From JAIYDQ01 sp034408855 (GTDB taxonomy: Bacteria > Planctomycetota > Planctomycetia > Pirellulales > Pirellulaceae), in assembly GCA_034408855.1 (NCBI GenBank), contig JAWXCK010000074.1, forward strand, positions 62,001 to 126,000: DNA of 64,000 bases. The letters run 5' to 3'. Shown here piece after piece: positions 7,207 to 15,978 of this stretch. A model generated the notes under the pieces. The model did not search any database and was not told the origin of the DNA. It was given only the letters and a program-made list of their open reading frames with translations. The stretch's first letter is position 1; each line of letters begins with the position of its first letter. The translations under genes and the position numbers were made by a program.

Positions 7207-8862
7207 CTAACTTCGCCCGGCGATGCGCCATCGATCGCGGAATAACAGCATCACGCCACCGCTTAGGAGGACGATCAAGGCTGTTGTGGTAGCGAAGTAG
7301 GCCTGAACCAATGACCACGAACCGGTCTTTGCTTCGGCAATGCCAGTTCCGGTGAGCACTTCGGTAAGCGGGATACTCTCGATGGTCATCAAGGGGCTGG
7401 TGACACCGATCCATCGCAACATTTCGATCTGGTCCGGCGAGTCGACCAACGTGAGCGTTGAAAGCAAGAAAAATATCGCCAGCGGCAAGAGATACAACGC
7501 CATCAGCGCCATGTAGCTACCGACCATCGAGACGCTCGTTCTTAAGAAAAGCGTCGAGCAAAAAAGGGCGACCAGCGAATTCAGAAATGAGCTGAAAAGA
7601 ACGATCACAAAGTACGTCAACATGGCTGGCCAGTTCCTCGCCAACTCTGGATTCAGTACAAACGACAAGATCACGGGCCACATCAAAAACATCGTCAGCA
7701 CAAACGACACGCGAAAACCGGCGATCAGTTTCCCCCAAAGGATTTGCCATGGGGTGATCGTGGTCGTCAGCAAAAGATCCAATGTTTGGCGTTCGCGCTC
7801 GCTGCAGATACTTCCGGCATTAAAAACCGGTGCCACCAGAACATTGAAAATCACTACGTATCCGATATACCAACCAGAAAGATCAGGTTTAATAAAAAGC
7901 AGATATCCCATCATAGGAATCGCCAATAACATGCTCAACTGAATCACCAATCGAAGCATCAGCGTGCCTTGACTGAAAAGTTCCGCATGAATTTCTTTGT
8001 CGTAAACGGGATTGGCATTGTCGGCCAACAATGTTTTTCTTCGCGGCGGAGCAAAAAGACTATCGGGGAATTGATCGCGTTGAATGACCAGCCCCACGGC
8101 GTGATCTTGATCATTTTCGACATCGGTTACTTCGCTGCCTCCGCTGCCGACATCCGGCGGATAGAGGAGTCGACGAGAAGTCTTGAACATCAACAAAACT
8201 CCAATTGACAGTGAAAACAACGGGAGAAGAAAAGTGGTTAAAACCAAACGGACAAGTCCGGCATTGGCCAATGATCGCCAAAGAACGCAGCCGAGGACCA
8301 CCATCGGCAAGATAATCGCGTACGAAACCACCAACGATGAACTGGTTCTTTTGAAGTAACTGGAACAAGCGATCGAAATCGCGCCGAACAAAAAAATAGC
8401 GGCGAACAAGCCGAGATAGGCGGCTAACAATTCCTGGATCGCGACACCACCTAATGGCAGGCATAACATAATGATCGGCAACGAACCGATCATCAGCACC
8501 ACCAAATGCGTTAGCGCCGCAATCAGCTTGCCGATGACGATAGCACCAGGCTGAATCGGGCTGGCCAACAGCATCTCGTAGGTCTTGCGTTCTTTCTCGC
8601 CTGATATAGCCCCGGCCGCGAAACTCGGTGCCATCAGCGACGCGATTGCGAACTGTCCAAGAAAAAAGAAATCGACAAGCGTTTGGGCACTTCCGATATC
8701 TTGACTGCCGGCGTTGAGATCGATTCGTTCGGTTCGTGGGTAGGCAAGCAAGACGACCGCCGACAAGGCCAACTGGTAAACCAGCATCAACAGAAATGCC
8801 CGTGGCGTTCGCAGATTCGAAATTAGCTCGCGCTGTAAGACTGGATTGTTTACGAAATACAT
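7207..8862 (-). CDS. ABC-2 type permease with two homologous halves
   Basis: A 551-aa integral membrane protein with about twelve hydrophobic segments. The two halves (about residues 1-230 and 285-551) each begin with an ABC-2 permease signature: GAISGEKERKTYEMLLASPI in the first and GSICSERERQTLDLLLTTTI in the second, each followed by a GKLIA helix. The halves are joined by a hydrophilic linker of about 50 residues. Such proteins pair with an ABC ATPase for export. No ATPase is adjacent, so the partner must be encoded elsewhere. The gene lies downstream of the AI-2E-type permease on the same strand. Confidence 0.8.
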   Translation of the reverse strand: MYFVNNPVLQRELISNLRTPRAFLLMLVYQLALSAVVLLAYPRTERIDLNAGSQDIGSAQTLVDFFFLGQFAIASLMAPSFAAGAISGEKERKTYEMLLASPIQPGAIVIGKLIAALTHLVVLMIGSLPIIMLCLPLGGVAIQELLAAYLGLFAAIFLFGAISIACSSYFKRTSSSLVVSYAIILPMVVLGCVLWRSLANAGLVRLVLTTFLLPLFSLSIGVLLMFKTSRRLLYPPDVGSGGSEVTDVENDQDHAVGLVIQRDQFPDSLFAPPRRKTLLADNANPVYDKEIHAELFSQGTLMLRLVIQLSMLLAIPMMGYLLFIKPDLSGWYIGYVVIFNVLVAPVFNAGSICSERERQTLDLLLTTTITPWQILWGKLIAGFRVSFVLTMFLMWPVILSFVLNPELARNWPAMLTYFVIVLFSSFLNSLVALFCSTLFLRTSVSMVGSYMALMALYLLPLAIFFLLSTLTLVDSPDQIEMLRWIGVTSPLMTIESIPLTEVLTGTGIAEAKTGSWSLVQAYFATTTALIVLLSGGVMLLFRDRWRIAGRS

Positions 8863-8898
8863 CGAGTTTTTATCTTTGCCACCTATGAAAAAAGTGGG

Positions 8899-8945
8899 GT
8901 ATGCTTCTAGCTTGCCAATGTTCGGTTCGCAAGCTGGAATCTTAC
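8899..8945. repeat. GTAAGCTTCCAGCTTGC-type inverted repeat (diverged copy)
   Basis: Arms 8899-8915 and 8929-8945 pair imperfectly and are diverged versions of the palindrome at 20318-20365. It lies in the 93-bp gap between two minus-strand genes. Confidence 0.65.
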
Positions 8946-8955
8946 GCCACGTTCG

Positions 8956-10641
8956 TTACTCATGGTAATCTTCCAGCGCCGCGTCCTTCCCGTTTAACTG
9001 ATCCTCGTCTTTGGAATCGACCTTCGATTCTGGATTCGATCGCGGCGCGACGGTACTGCTATTCGCAAAGGCTCGCGGCTTCAGTTTTGACATCCATCGC
9101 GACATCGATTTAGTCGGAGCGTCTGATCCGGCTTCTGCCAACGCAGGTTGATCCATATGCGACAATTCGCGTTGAAGTATACCTAGCAAGGTTTGCAAGA
9201 GCACCACGCTGATGGGCCCCACAACAATTCCAATCGGCCCTAACGCTTGTACACCACCCAAGACACTGAGCAATGCCAGTAGCGGATGCAATTGGCTTTG
9301 GCCGTGAAGGACATACGCTTTGACCACGTTATCGACCGACGCGACTGCGACGAGCCCCCAAACGGCAAGCAAGCTTGCGGCTAAATAGCGTTCTTCGTAG
9401 ACCGCGAGATAGATGCATACCGGAACCCAGATGACGCTTGGCCCCACGAACGGAATCAAGCCGCAGAGTACCGATAGCAACGTCAACAGAATCAAAGCCG
9501 GAATGCCCACCAAGTAATAACCCAGTCCAGCCGTTAAGCCTTGAACAATCGCTGAGAAGATCATCGCCAATACGATGGCTCGCGAGATGCGATCGAACTC
9601 GATCAACAATTCCATTTCGTAGCGGTCGTCAAGCGGACTAAGTTTCATCAATGAGTTGATCATTGCTGGACCGTCGTAGAGGAAAAAGTACATCGAAACG
9701 ATCATGATGGCGCTACCGATCAGCAGTCGCACTAAGAACTCGGCCGTAGCACCCGTGATCGAAATCAACTTGGGTTGCAGGTAGCCTATCGCAACCGAGG
9801 TGAATTCCTTGATCTGGAGCGGCGATGGATTCGCGAGCTCTCGAAGGCTCGCCATCATCGCATTGCCACCTAACAACGTCACGCGCGTTTCCTGCCAATC
9901 GGCACCCAATCGAATCGCCATCGATTGCAATTCGATCACGTCGATATCCGGTTCGATAGGAGGAGTGTTACTCTCCTTCGCCTGATCCGTCGCAATCGTT
10001 GGTCCTCCGCGAATGCCCGACGCTTCGCTTAATTGTTTGAGCGAAGTTCGAAAATCACCGATAGCGGCGTTCCATTTTTTTTGTTGCGTTTCGAAATCAG
10101 CGACACCAGTCGCATTGCCATCCTTCTCTAAAAACGATTTCAACGTAGGTACAAGTTGATTGAGTTCAATTCCGATTTGCTTGGTCAAACCCGCGAGTTT
10201 CCCAGTGCGGTCCGACAACTCGACTTTGGTAGAAGAACCGACAACTTTCTGAATATCGAACACATCTGCCTGGATCTTTCGAATGATCTCTTGGCAAGGC
10301 GACTGCAATCCGACACGTTTCCTCGCGTTATTCAATCCGATACTGATATTGATTGGATTGATGCTTGCCACCAAGCTAGTTCCTTGGATTGCTGCCATCG
10401 AGATAATGAGTGCCGCCGGCAGCAGGACGCTGAAAATCACCAACGCCGTTGTGATACCCGCCGCCAAGTACTCGCGTTTTCCAACTTTTTCCAAGACCCA
10501 GCGATGGAGTGGTCGGAAGACGACCACCAATACGGCAGCCAGAAAAACAGGAACGAAGAATCCGATCATCACCTTGTAGAACAAGGCTCCGATGATGACG
10601 ATGGACGCCAGCAAGACAATAAAAGATATAAAGCGACTCAT
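8956..10641 (-). CDS. AI-2E family (PerM/UPF0118) membrane permease
   Basis: A 561-aa membrane protein. N-terminal TM helices (about 8-75) precede a large soluble insertion (about 100-270), and the C-terminal half holds the conserved AI-2E/PerM core with SMYFFLYDGPAM, LSVLCGLIPFVGPSVIW and LGPIGIVVGPI. A charged tail of about 60 residues follows. Family members include TqsA (AI-2 export) and Na+/H+ antiporter-like proteins, so the substrate is open. I chose ATG at 10641 over a TTG nine bases upstream because AAGGGG lies 9 nt before it. The soluble insertion is longer than in typical PerM proteins of about 350 aa. Confidence 0.8.
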   Translation of the reverse strand: MSRFISFIVLLASIVIIGALFYKVMIGFFVPVFLAAVLVVVFRPLHRWVLEKVGKREYLAAGITTALVIFSVLLPAALIISMAAIQGTSLVASINPINISIGLNNARKRVGLQSPCQEIIRKIQADVFDIQKVVGSSTKVELSDRTGKLAGLTKQIGIELNQLVPTLKSFLEKDGNATGVADFETQQKKWNAAIGDFRTSLKQLSEASGIRGGPTIATDQAKESNTPPIEPDIDVIELQSMAIRLGADWQETRVTLLGGNAMMASLRELANPSPLQIKEFTSVAIGYLQPKLISITGATAEFLVRLLIGSAIMIVSMYFFLYDGPAMINSLMKLSPLDDRYEMELLIEFDRISRAIVLAMIFSAIVQGLTAGLGYYLVGIPALILLTLLSVLCGLIPFVGPSVIWVPVCIYLAVYEERYLAASLLAVWGLVAVASVDNVVKAYVLHGQSQLHPLLALLSVLGGVQALGPIGIVVGPISVVLLQTLLGILQRELSHMDQPALAEAGSDAPTKSMSRWMSKLKPRAFANSSTVAPRSNPESKVDSKDEDQLNGKDAALEDYHE

Positions 10642-10690
10642 CCGTCGCAACCCCTTTCGAAAAAGCTCGATTCATTGACAATCAAATGCT

Positions 10691-11821
10691 ATGACAAATT
10701 CTATACCAGAGCGGGCATCTTGGGGACAGACGCTTAAGCGAGCTGCTAAGCCACTGATTGCGATCGTCGTTATTCTTGGAATCGGGCAATCCGTTCGACT
10801 GGCTTGGCTCGACCTCCATTCCACTCATGTCCGTACCGAGCGTCGGCTCATGTCGCTCAATGAGCAGTTAACCACTGCGTCCAACGACGAACAAAAGGCG
10901 ATCCATCAGGAAATTCTAGCACTTGAGAACAGCCAATTTCAACTTAAACATGTTCGCTGGAAAACTGCGAGCATTGCCATTCCCTTCGCAATCCTCGGGC
11001 TTGTACCGCCGGCTGTTTTCTGGTGGTTGACGCTTCGCAGCTTTGGTCATTCGGTCCCCATCGTTGCTGCGCAAACCGCCTTTGCTACCGGAAACTTAGG
11101 CAAATACGTACCTGGCAAAGCGATGGTGCTGATACTTCGATCTGGTGCCATGCAGCGTTTTGGCGTTCCGATATCGACATCGATTGTTTCGATCTTTATC
11201 GAGACCTTAACTTCGTTGGCGGTGGGCGGCGCATTAGGTGCGATCACCTTGTCGGCACTCAATCCGCCTCGGTGGTTGCTTGGGATGGCGATCGGTGTCG
11301 CGGCGATATCGTTGGCGCCCACCATTCCTCCACTTTTTCGAAGGATTCTTGAATCCTTAACTCGCTATCGGCATTTACGAATTCCAAAAAAGCTTCCGCA
11401 CGCTATGAATTGGCGGCTGGTCGGAAGTGGCTGGTGCTTATTCTTCTTAGCTTGGCTCTTGATGGGAACGTCGCTTTGGGTTCTATGCGAATCGATTCGC
11501 GATTCGATGACGATCGAATCGAGTCTGGTGTCGACCCCTTCGGTATCTTCGCTAAGACTTTGGTGGATCAGCATTTCGGCGGCCTGCTTAGGATTTGTTA
11601 TCGGCTTCCTTTCGATGCTCCCTGGCGGCGCGGGCGTTCGCGAGGTCGTCGTGACGATGTTGCTTGCTCCTGCCATCGGCTACGCACCAGCTCTTGCAGC
11701 AGCGGTCTTATATCGCATTGCTAATCTGATCGCCGAGCTAATGATGGCCGGATTCACATGGTTGCTCGCCAAGCGAAGTGCTCGGCATGAAACCAGAGAC
11801 TTGCTGGGCACTGCAAAATAG
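10691..11821 (+). CDS. LPG synthase TM-domain (UPF0104) flippase-like protein
   Basis: A 376-aa protein with about eight TM segments. The family motif GGAGVREVV lies near residues 312-320, followed by ALAAAVLYRIANLIAE. It lacks the soluble aminoacyl-transfer domain of MprF, so it resembles stand-alone flippase-like UPF0104 proteins often coupled to glycolipid synthesis. An extra periplasmic/coiled segment (about residues 45-85) follows the first TM helix. It is divergent from the AI-2E gene with only 49 bp between starts, and precedes two glycosyltransferase-type genes on the same strand, which suggests a role in transport or retention of a lipid-linked sugar. Confidence 0.78.
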   Translation: MTNSIPERASWGQTLKRAAKPLIAIVVILGIGQSVRLAWLDLHSTHVRTERRLMSLNEQLTTASNDEQKAIHQEILALENSQFQLKHVRWKTASIAIPFAILGLVPPAVFWWLTLRSFGHSVPIVAAQTAFATGNLGKYVPGKAMVLILRSGAMQRFGVPISTSIVSIFIETLTSLAVGGALGAITLSALNPPRWLLGMAIGVAAISLAPTIPPLFRRILESLTRYRHLRIPKKLPHAMNWRLVGSGWCLFFLAWLLMGTSLWVLCESIRDSMTIESSLVSTPSVSSLRLWWISISAACLGFVIGFLSMLPGGAGVREVVVTMLLAPAIGYAPALAAAVLYRIANLIAELMMAGFTWLLAKRSARHETRDLLGTAK

Positions 11822-11947
11822 AGTTCGATCGATTAGAATGTGGATTGATCATGTTCACTAAGCCGACGGCTCACAGCAAAGACATTTTCCGGCTGAAGCC
11901 GGGACTACCAACTGCTTGCTTTAGACTCCTTTATTTGTAATCGCCAC

Positions 11948-12961
11948 GTGACAAACGACACATCCTCTTCTATTTCGATCATCGTTCCTCTGCTCAACGA
12001 GCAAGCAACGTTGCGTACTCTCCGCGATCGAATTTCCGAGATGGCGGCTCAACACAATCTCCAATATCAGATCATCTTCGTCGACGATGGCTCGTCCGAT
12101 GATTCTTGGAACGTAATCAAGAACATTGCCGCCGAAGACAAGTGTGTTGTCGGCATTCGCTTTCGCAGAAATTTTGGCAAAGCCGCAGCCTTAGCAGCGG
12201 GCATCGAAAAGGCGAGTGCCTCGATCGTCATCACGATGGACGCCGATTTGCAAGATGACCCGAACGAAGTCCCCAAGCTTCTTGCTAAACTCGATGAAGG
12301 ATTCGATTGCGTAAGCGGTTGGAAGCAAACTCGACATGACCCGTGGCACAAAACGATGCCGTCAAAAATTTTCAACTGGACTGTTGGACGGCTAACCGGA
12401 CTCAAATTGCACGACCATAATTGCGGACTAAAAGCCTATCGGCGACAAATATTTAACGAAGTCCAACTCTATGGCGAGATGCATCGCTTCGTTCCTGTTT
12501 TGGCGGCGGCACGCGGATTTCGTGTTGCCGAAGTTCCGGTCCTGCATCACCCGCGTGAACACGGCGTTTCGAAATACGGACTCAGTCGACTCCCCAAAGG
12601 TTTTTTAGATCTCCTTACCGTTTGTTTCTTAACCGAGTACCGCCAACGACCGATTCACCTCATGGGTTCATTGGGCTTACTGAGTTTCGGATTGGGGAGC
12701 CTGCTCCTTATTTTATTGACCCTCTTGTGGATCGTGACGCGAATGTTCAGCTCCTTCGAACCGATCAATCTCCATCAGCGAGCGATCTTTTATTACTCGA
12801 TGGCGGCCTTGATCGTCGGTGTTCAGTTGATATCGATGGGGATTTTGGCTGAATTGATCATTGCAGCCCATCGTCCTAACACGGTCCCGTTTTCAGTCAG
12901 CGAGCTGACGAGTTCCGATTCGGATGCTGCCATCGCATCCTCGACGATGAGCGAGGCCTAG
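11948..12961 (+). CDS. Polyprenyl-phosphate glycosyltransferase (GtrB/DPM1-like GT2)
   Basis: A 337-aa GT2 enzyme. The N-terminal GT-A domain contains SIIVPLLNEQ, VDDGSSDDS and the catalytic MDADLQDDP (about residues 98-106), and two C-terminal TM helices (about 235-262 and 275-305) anchor it, as in GtrB/ArnC-type enzymes that load a sugar onto undecaprenyl phosphate. Translation starts at GTG 11948. Its TAG stop at 12961 abuts the GTG start of the next gene at 12962, implying translational coupling. The donor sugar is not evident. The upstream 126-bp spacer holds repeat-like sequence (CCGGCTGAAGCCGGGACTAC). Confidence 0.88.
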   Translation: MTNDTSSSISIIVPLLNEQATLRTLRDRISEMAAQHNLQYQIIFVDDGSSDDSWNVIKNIAAEDKCVVGIRFRRNFGKAAALAAGIEKASASIVITMDADLQDDPNEVPKLLAKLDEGFDCVSGWKQTRHDPWHKTMPSKIFNWTVGRLTGLKLHDHNCGLKAYRRQIFNEVQLYGEMHRFVPVLAAARGFRVAEVPVLHHPREHGVSKYGLSRLPKGFLDLLTVCFLTEYRQRPIHLMGSLGLLSFGLGSLLLILLTLLWIVTRMFSSFEPINLHQRAIFYYSMAALIVGVQLISMGILAELIIAAHRPNTVPFSVSELTSSDSDAAIASSTMSEA

Positions 12962-14653
12962 GTGTCGCACAACTCCATCGACGCGCCCGACGCGAAACAA
13001 AAATCGGCTTGGCGAGGCGCGACGCTTGTCATTGTCCTTGCGATCCTCCTGCAAGCCTTTCGCATCTTGACGGTAACGTCCAAGGATGGCGAGACACCGT
13101 TTTTAAGCGCCAATGATCGCAGTCGATGGTGTACGATTGCCGCGCTGATCGAAGATCGCTCATTTATCATCGATCGATTTTTGGAAATGCGTCATTCGAA
13201 TGGTAAGACGCGAACTTGGTATTCCATCGACATGGTTCGCAAGCCAGAAGCCGATGGCACCGAACACTACTATTCCAGCAAACCGCCAGTGTTGTCGGTG
13301 CTCTATGCAGCCGTTTGTTCTCCGCTGAGCGTTGCGTTTCAACGTCGACTCTCCGACGCACCGTTTTTGGTCGGGCGCAGTTTGCTTTTGATCGTCAATT
13401 TACTCCCGTTGGCCATGCTCTGGTTTGCCTTTGCCGGCTGGATACGGCAGAGCGTCGACGATACTTGGTCGCGTTGGGTTCTGTTAAGCATGGTACTGTT
13501 CGGTACATTTCTTTCGACCTTCAACAATACACTGAACAATCATTTTCCGGCGGCGTTTTGTATGATCGCTTCACTATGGAGCCTCGAATGCCTACTCGGA
13601 AACGCAGTTCGAACACCGCTCTCCGTTTGTAGTTCCGCCTTTAAGCGGCTGACTCGTATCTTGCCCGAGACAGTCGAATTAGCAACTTCGCCTTCGTCGC
13701 TAAACTATTGCGTGCTAGGTTTCTTTGCGGCACTCACGGCCGTATTCGAACTTCCCGCCTTAGCTTGGTTTTGTACGGTACTCGGTTTAGTTTTTTTACT
13801 GAACGGATTCAAACCGGCGTTGCTCACTAGTCTTGGAAGTCTCCCGGTTATCATCGCCTTTGCTGTTTGCAACGTCATCGCCTACGGTGATCTTCAACCA
13901 CCCTATGCGCATCGAGAAGTCCTCGGTCCGCAGGTCGCTACGATGCAAGCCGATGAACCGATCTCGTCCAACTCGCAGCCATCGATCGTGGAACTCGAAG
14001 CATTGGTCGCGCACGCCAAGCTACCTATTGAAGCACCTTTCGAACTCCGTGCCGCTCGCCGATTGCAAACCTGGGAGCTATCTGGGACGAATCCACAGTT
14101 CCGCGACCAGCGAACACGATTGGCGATTGTGCCGGGCAAAACCAGTTGGTCGATTCATCGTTGGAACGATTGGTACGACTATCCCAAATCGTATTGGCTA
14201 CCCGAGAACAAACGCGGCGTCGACTTGGGAGAGCCTTCGCGTTTGGAATATGCACTGCATGTTTTGGTCGGCCATCACGGAATTTTTTCGTTGACCCCAT
14301 TTTGGCTAGTAAGTCTGATCGGGTCGGTGGTTTTACTAGTCCAGCCAACATCGACTCCGCGTTGGTGGCTGGCCAGTGGCATCACGCTCGTCAGTATTGT
14401 CTGCATTGCATTTTATCTAAGTCGACCATTGATCGATCGGAATTATGGCGGGATATGCAGCGGATTTCGCTGGTCATTCTGGCTTGCACCAGGTTGGATT
14501 TGGTTGTCAGCTTCGGGACTTAAAACGCTTCGCAAAACCGTTTGGGGACGCTCGTTCGTCGTCATCGCCGTCGTGATAAGCATTTTTTCAGCAACCTATG
14601 CTTGGTCCAATCCATGGCAGCATCCATGGCCGTATGCATGGCTGATTCGATGA
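12962..14653 (+). CDS. GT-C-like multi-pass membrane protein
   Basis: A 563-aa protein with about ten TM segments and a large periplasmic loop between about residues 310 and 430. The N-terminal region has ALIEDRSFIIDRFL and a DG-EHYYSSKPPVLSVLY motif that recurs in planctomycete membrane proteins resembling GT-C (PMT-like) glycosyltransferases. I recognise no characterised homologue. Direct coupling to the GtrB-like gene suggests it uses the polyprenyl-linked sugar made there. Residues about 222-230 are encoded by a copy of an intergenic repeat (13626-13650), so part of the protein derives from repeat DNA. Confidence 0.7.
   Translation: MSHNSIDAPDAKQKSAWRGATLVIVLAILLQAFRILTVTSKDGETPFLSANDRSRWCTIAALIEDRSFIIDRFLEMRHSNGKTRTWYSIDMVRKPEADGTEHYYSSKPPVLSVLYAAVCSPLSVAFQRRLSDAPFLVGRSLLLIVNLLPLAMLWFAFAGWIRQSVDDTWSRWVLLSMVLFGTFLSTFNNTLNNHFPAAFCMIASLWSLECLLGNAVRTPLSVCSSAFKRLTRILPETVELATSPSSLNYCVLGFFAALTAVFELPALAWFCTVLGLVFLLNGFKPALLTSLGSLPVIIAFAVCNVIAYGDLQPPYAHREVLGPQVATMQADEPISSNSQPSIVELEALVAHAKLPIEAPFELRAARRLQTWELSGTNPQFRDQRTRLAIVPGKTSWSIHRWNDWYDYPKSYWLPENKRGVDLGEPSRLEYALHVLVGHHGIFSLTPFWLVSLIGSVVLLVQPTSTPRWWLASGITLVSIVCIAFYLSRPLIDRNYGGICSGFRWSFWLAPGWIWLSASGLKTLRKTVWGRSFVVIAVVISIFSATYAWSNPWQHPWPYAWLIR
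13626..13650 (+). repeat. Intragenic copy of the GTAGTTCCGCCTTT repeat
   Basis: The segment around GTAGTTCCGCCTTTAAGCGG matches an intergenic copy at 56478-56502 in 22 of 25 positions. Here it is in frame in the GT-C-like gene and encodes CSSAFKRL. Confidence 0.7.
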
Positions 14654-14850
14654 ATCACTTTCGTAGGGAAACGCATATGTCGGATATAGTTAGATTAGCC
14701 GTTGAGCGTTAGCTCCGGTTTTTTGGAGCGAACCCGGCCGAGCGGCTATCAGACAATTTGCGAGATTAAAAAACTGAGCGCCTCTGACCGCTTGCGTTAG
14801 AATGCGTTAAACTAGATTGACTGGTCCAAACTGCGTAACTTTGCGTCTAG

Positions 14851-14938
14851 GTGAGCCGTCGGCGCTAGCCGCGGGTTCCGAATACACTGCCGTCCAAGTT
14901 TCGAACAGCAAAACCGACGCTAGCGCCGCACCGCTCAC
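14851..14938 (+). repeat. Complete palindromic copy of the GCGCTAGCC element
   Basis: Left arm GTGAGCCGTCGGCGCTAGCC (from 14851) and right arm ending GCTAGCGCCGCACCGCTCAC (to 14938) form an inverted repeat of about 88 bp. This is the most complete copy of the family in the window. It lies directly upstream of the recQ remnant. Confidence 0.75.
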
Positions 14939-14969
14939 ATTTTCATCAGTCCAGCCGCATGTCGACCAT

Positions 14970-15869
14970 ATGGGCAAAAGCATCGAGGAACTTCTTCAGC
15001 AAACTTTTGGTTTAACGGCCTTTCGCGATGGACAGCTCGCGATCATCGAGCGATTGTTGGCGGGCAAGTCGGCGGCGGCCGTGTTTCCTACCGGTGGCGG
15101 CAAGTCGCTCTGCTATCAGTTACCAGCTTTGATCTTCGACGGGTTGACGTTGGTCGTGTCGCCACTGATGGCGTGGATGCGAGAACAAGTAGCAAGCCTT
15201 CAAGAACGAGGCATCGCAGCCGAGCGGCTCGATTCGTCGTTGACGCCAGACGAGCTTCGATCGACAACGCAATCGATTCGTTCGGGTACCACCAAACTTT
15301 TGTACGTCGCACCCGAGCGATTTTTTAACGAACGCTTTCGCGAACTCATTGCGAATGTCCCGATCAGCCTATTTGCCGTCGATGAAGCCCACTGTATCAG
15401 CCAATGGGGACACAATTTTCGACCCGACTATTTCCCGACTATTTAAAGCTTTCTGGGATCGCCCGTTCACTGAATATTTCCCGCATCTTGGCTCTGACAG
15501 CGACCGCAACACCTGCGGTGCTCGACGATATCCGCGCAGGATTCTCGATTGCCAAGGACGACGTTGTCCAGACGCCGTTTCACCGAAAGAATCTTCGTCG
15601 TCGCGACGATTGCCTTTGGGATGGGGATCGACAAGTCCAACATTCGGTACATCTATCACTGGAACATTTCCAAAGGCTTTGAAAGCTACGCTCAAGAAAT
15701 TGGGAGGGCCGGACGCGATGAAATGTCGAGCCATTGTGAGTCATTTGTCGTTCCCGAAGATCGAATTGCCCTTGAAAATTTCGCGTACGGTGACACACCA
15801 ACTTTTGCCAGCCTCGAGCGTTTGATCGAATGCAGCTCAGAAATGAAGAGGAGTCGAAGCACAGAATGA
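14970..15869 (+). pseudogene. recQ: Broken RecQ-like DNA helicase
   Basis: The 5' frame starting at ATG 14970 encodes RecQ motifs 0-III: QQTFGLTAFRDGQ, the Walker A region FPTGGGKSLCY, VVSPLMAWMREQV, and the DEAH box VDEAHCISQWGHNFRPDY. An 11-bp tandem duplication (CCCGACTATTT at 15423-15433 and 15434-15444) then shifts the frame into a stop. With one copy removed the sequence continues RPDYLKLSGIARSL, and LALTATATP follows. After HRKNL (about 15595) roughly 70 codons including motif IV are missing, and the sequence resumes in another frame with VATIAFGMGIDKSNIRY and EIGRAGRDE. The zinc-binding and HRDC regions are absent. Three lesions make it non-functional. Confidence 0.9.
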
Positions 15870-15978
15870 AACTTTTTGGTTTAACGCGCCCTGCGCCAGA
15901 AGTCCGTGAGCCCTATAATAGGCCTCCGGAGTCCCCAAAATGCTGTCAACCGAAATCCCACTGCTACGAAAGGCGACC

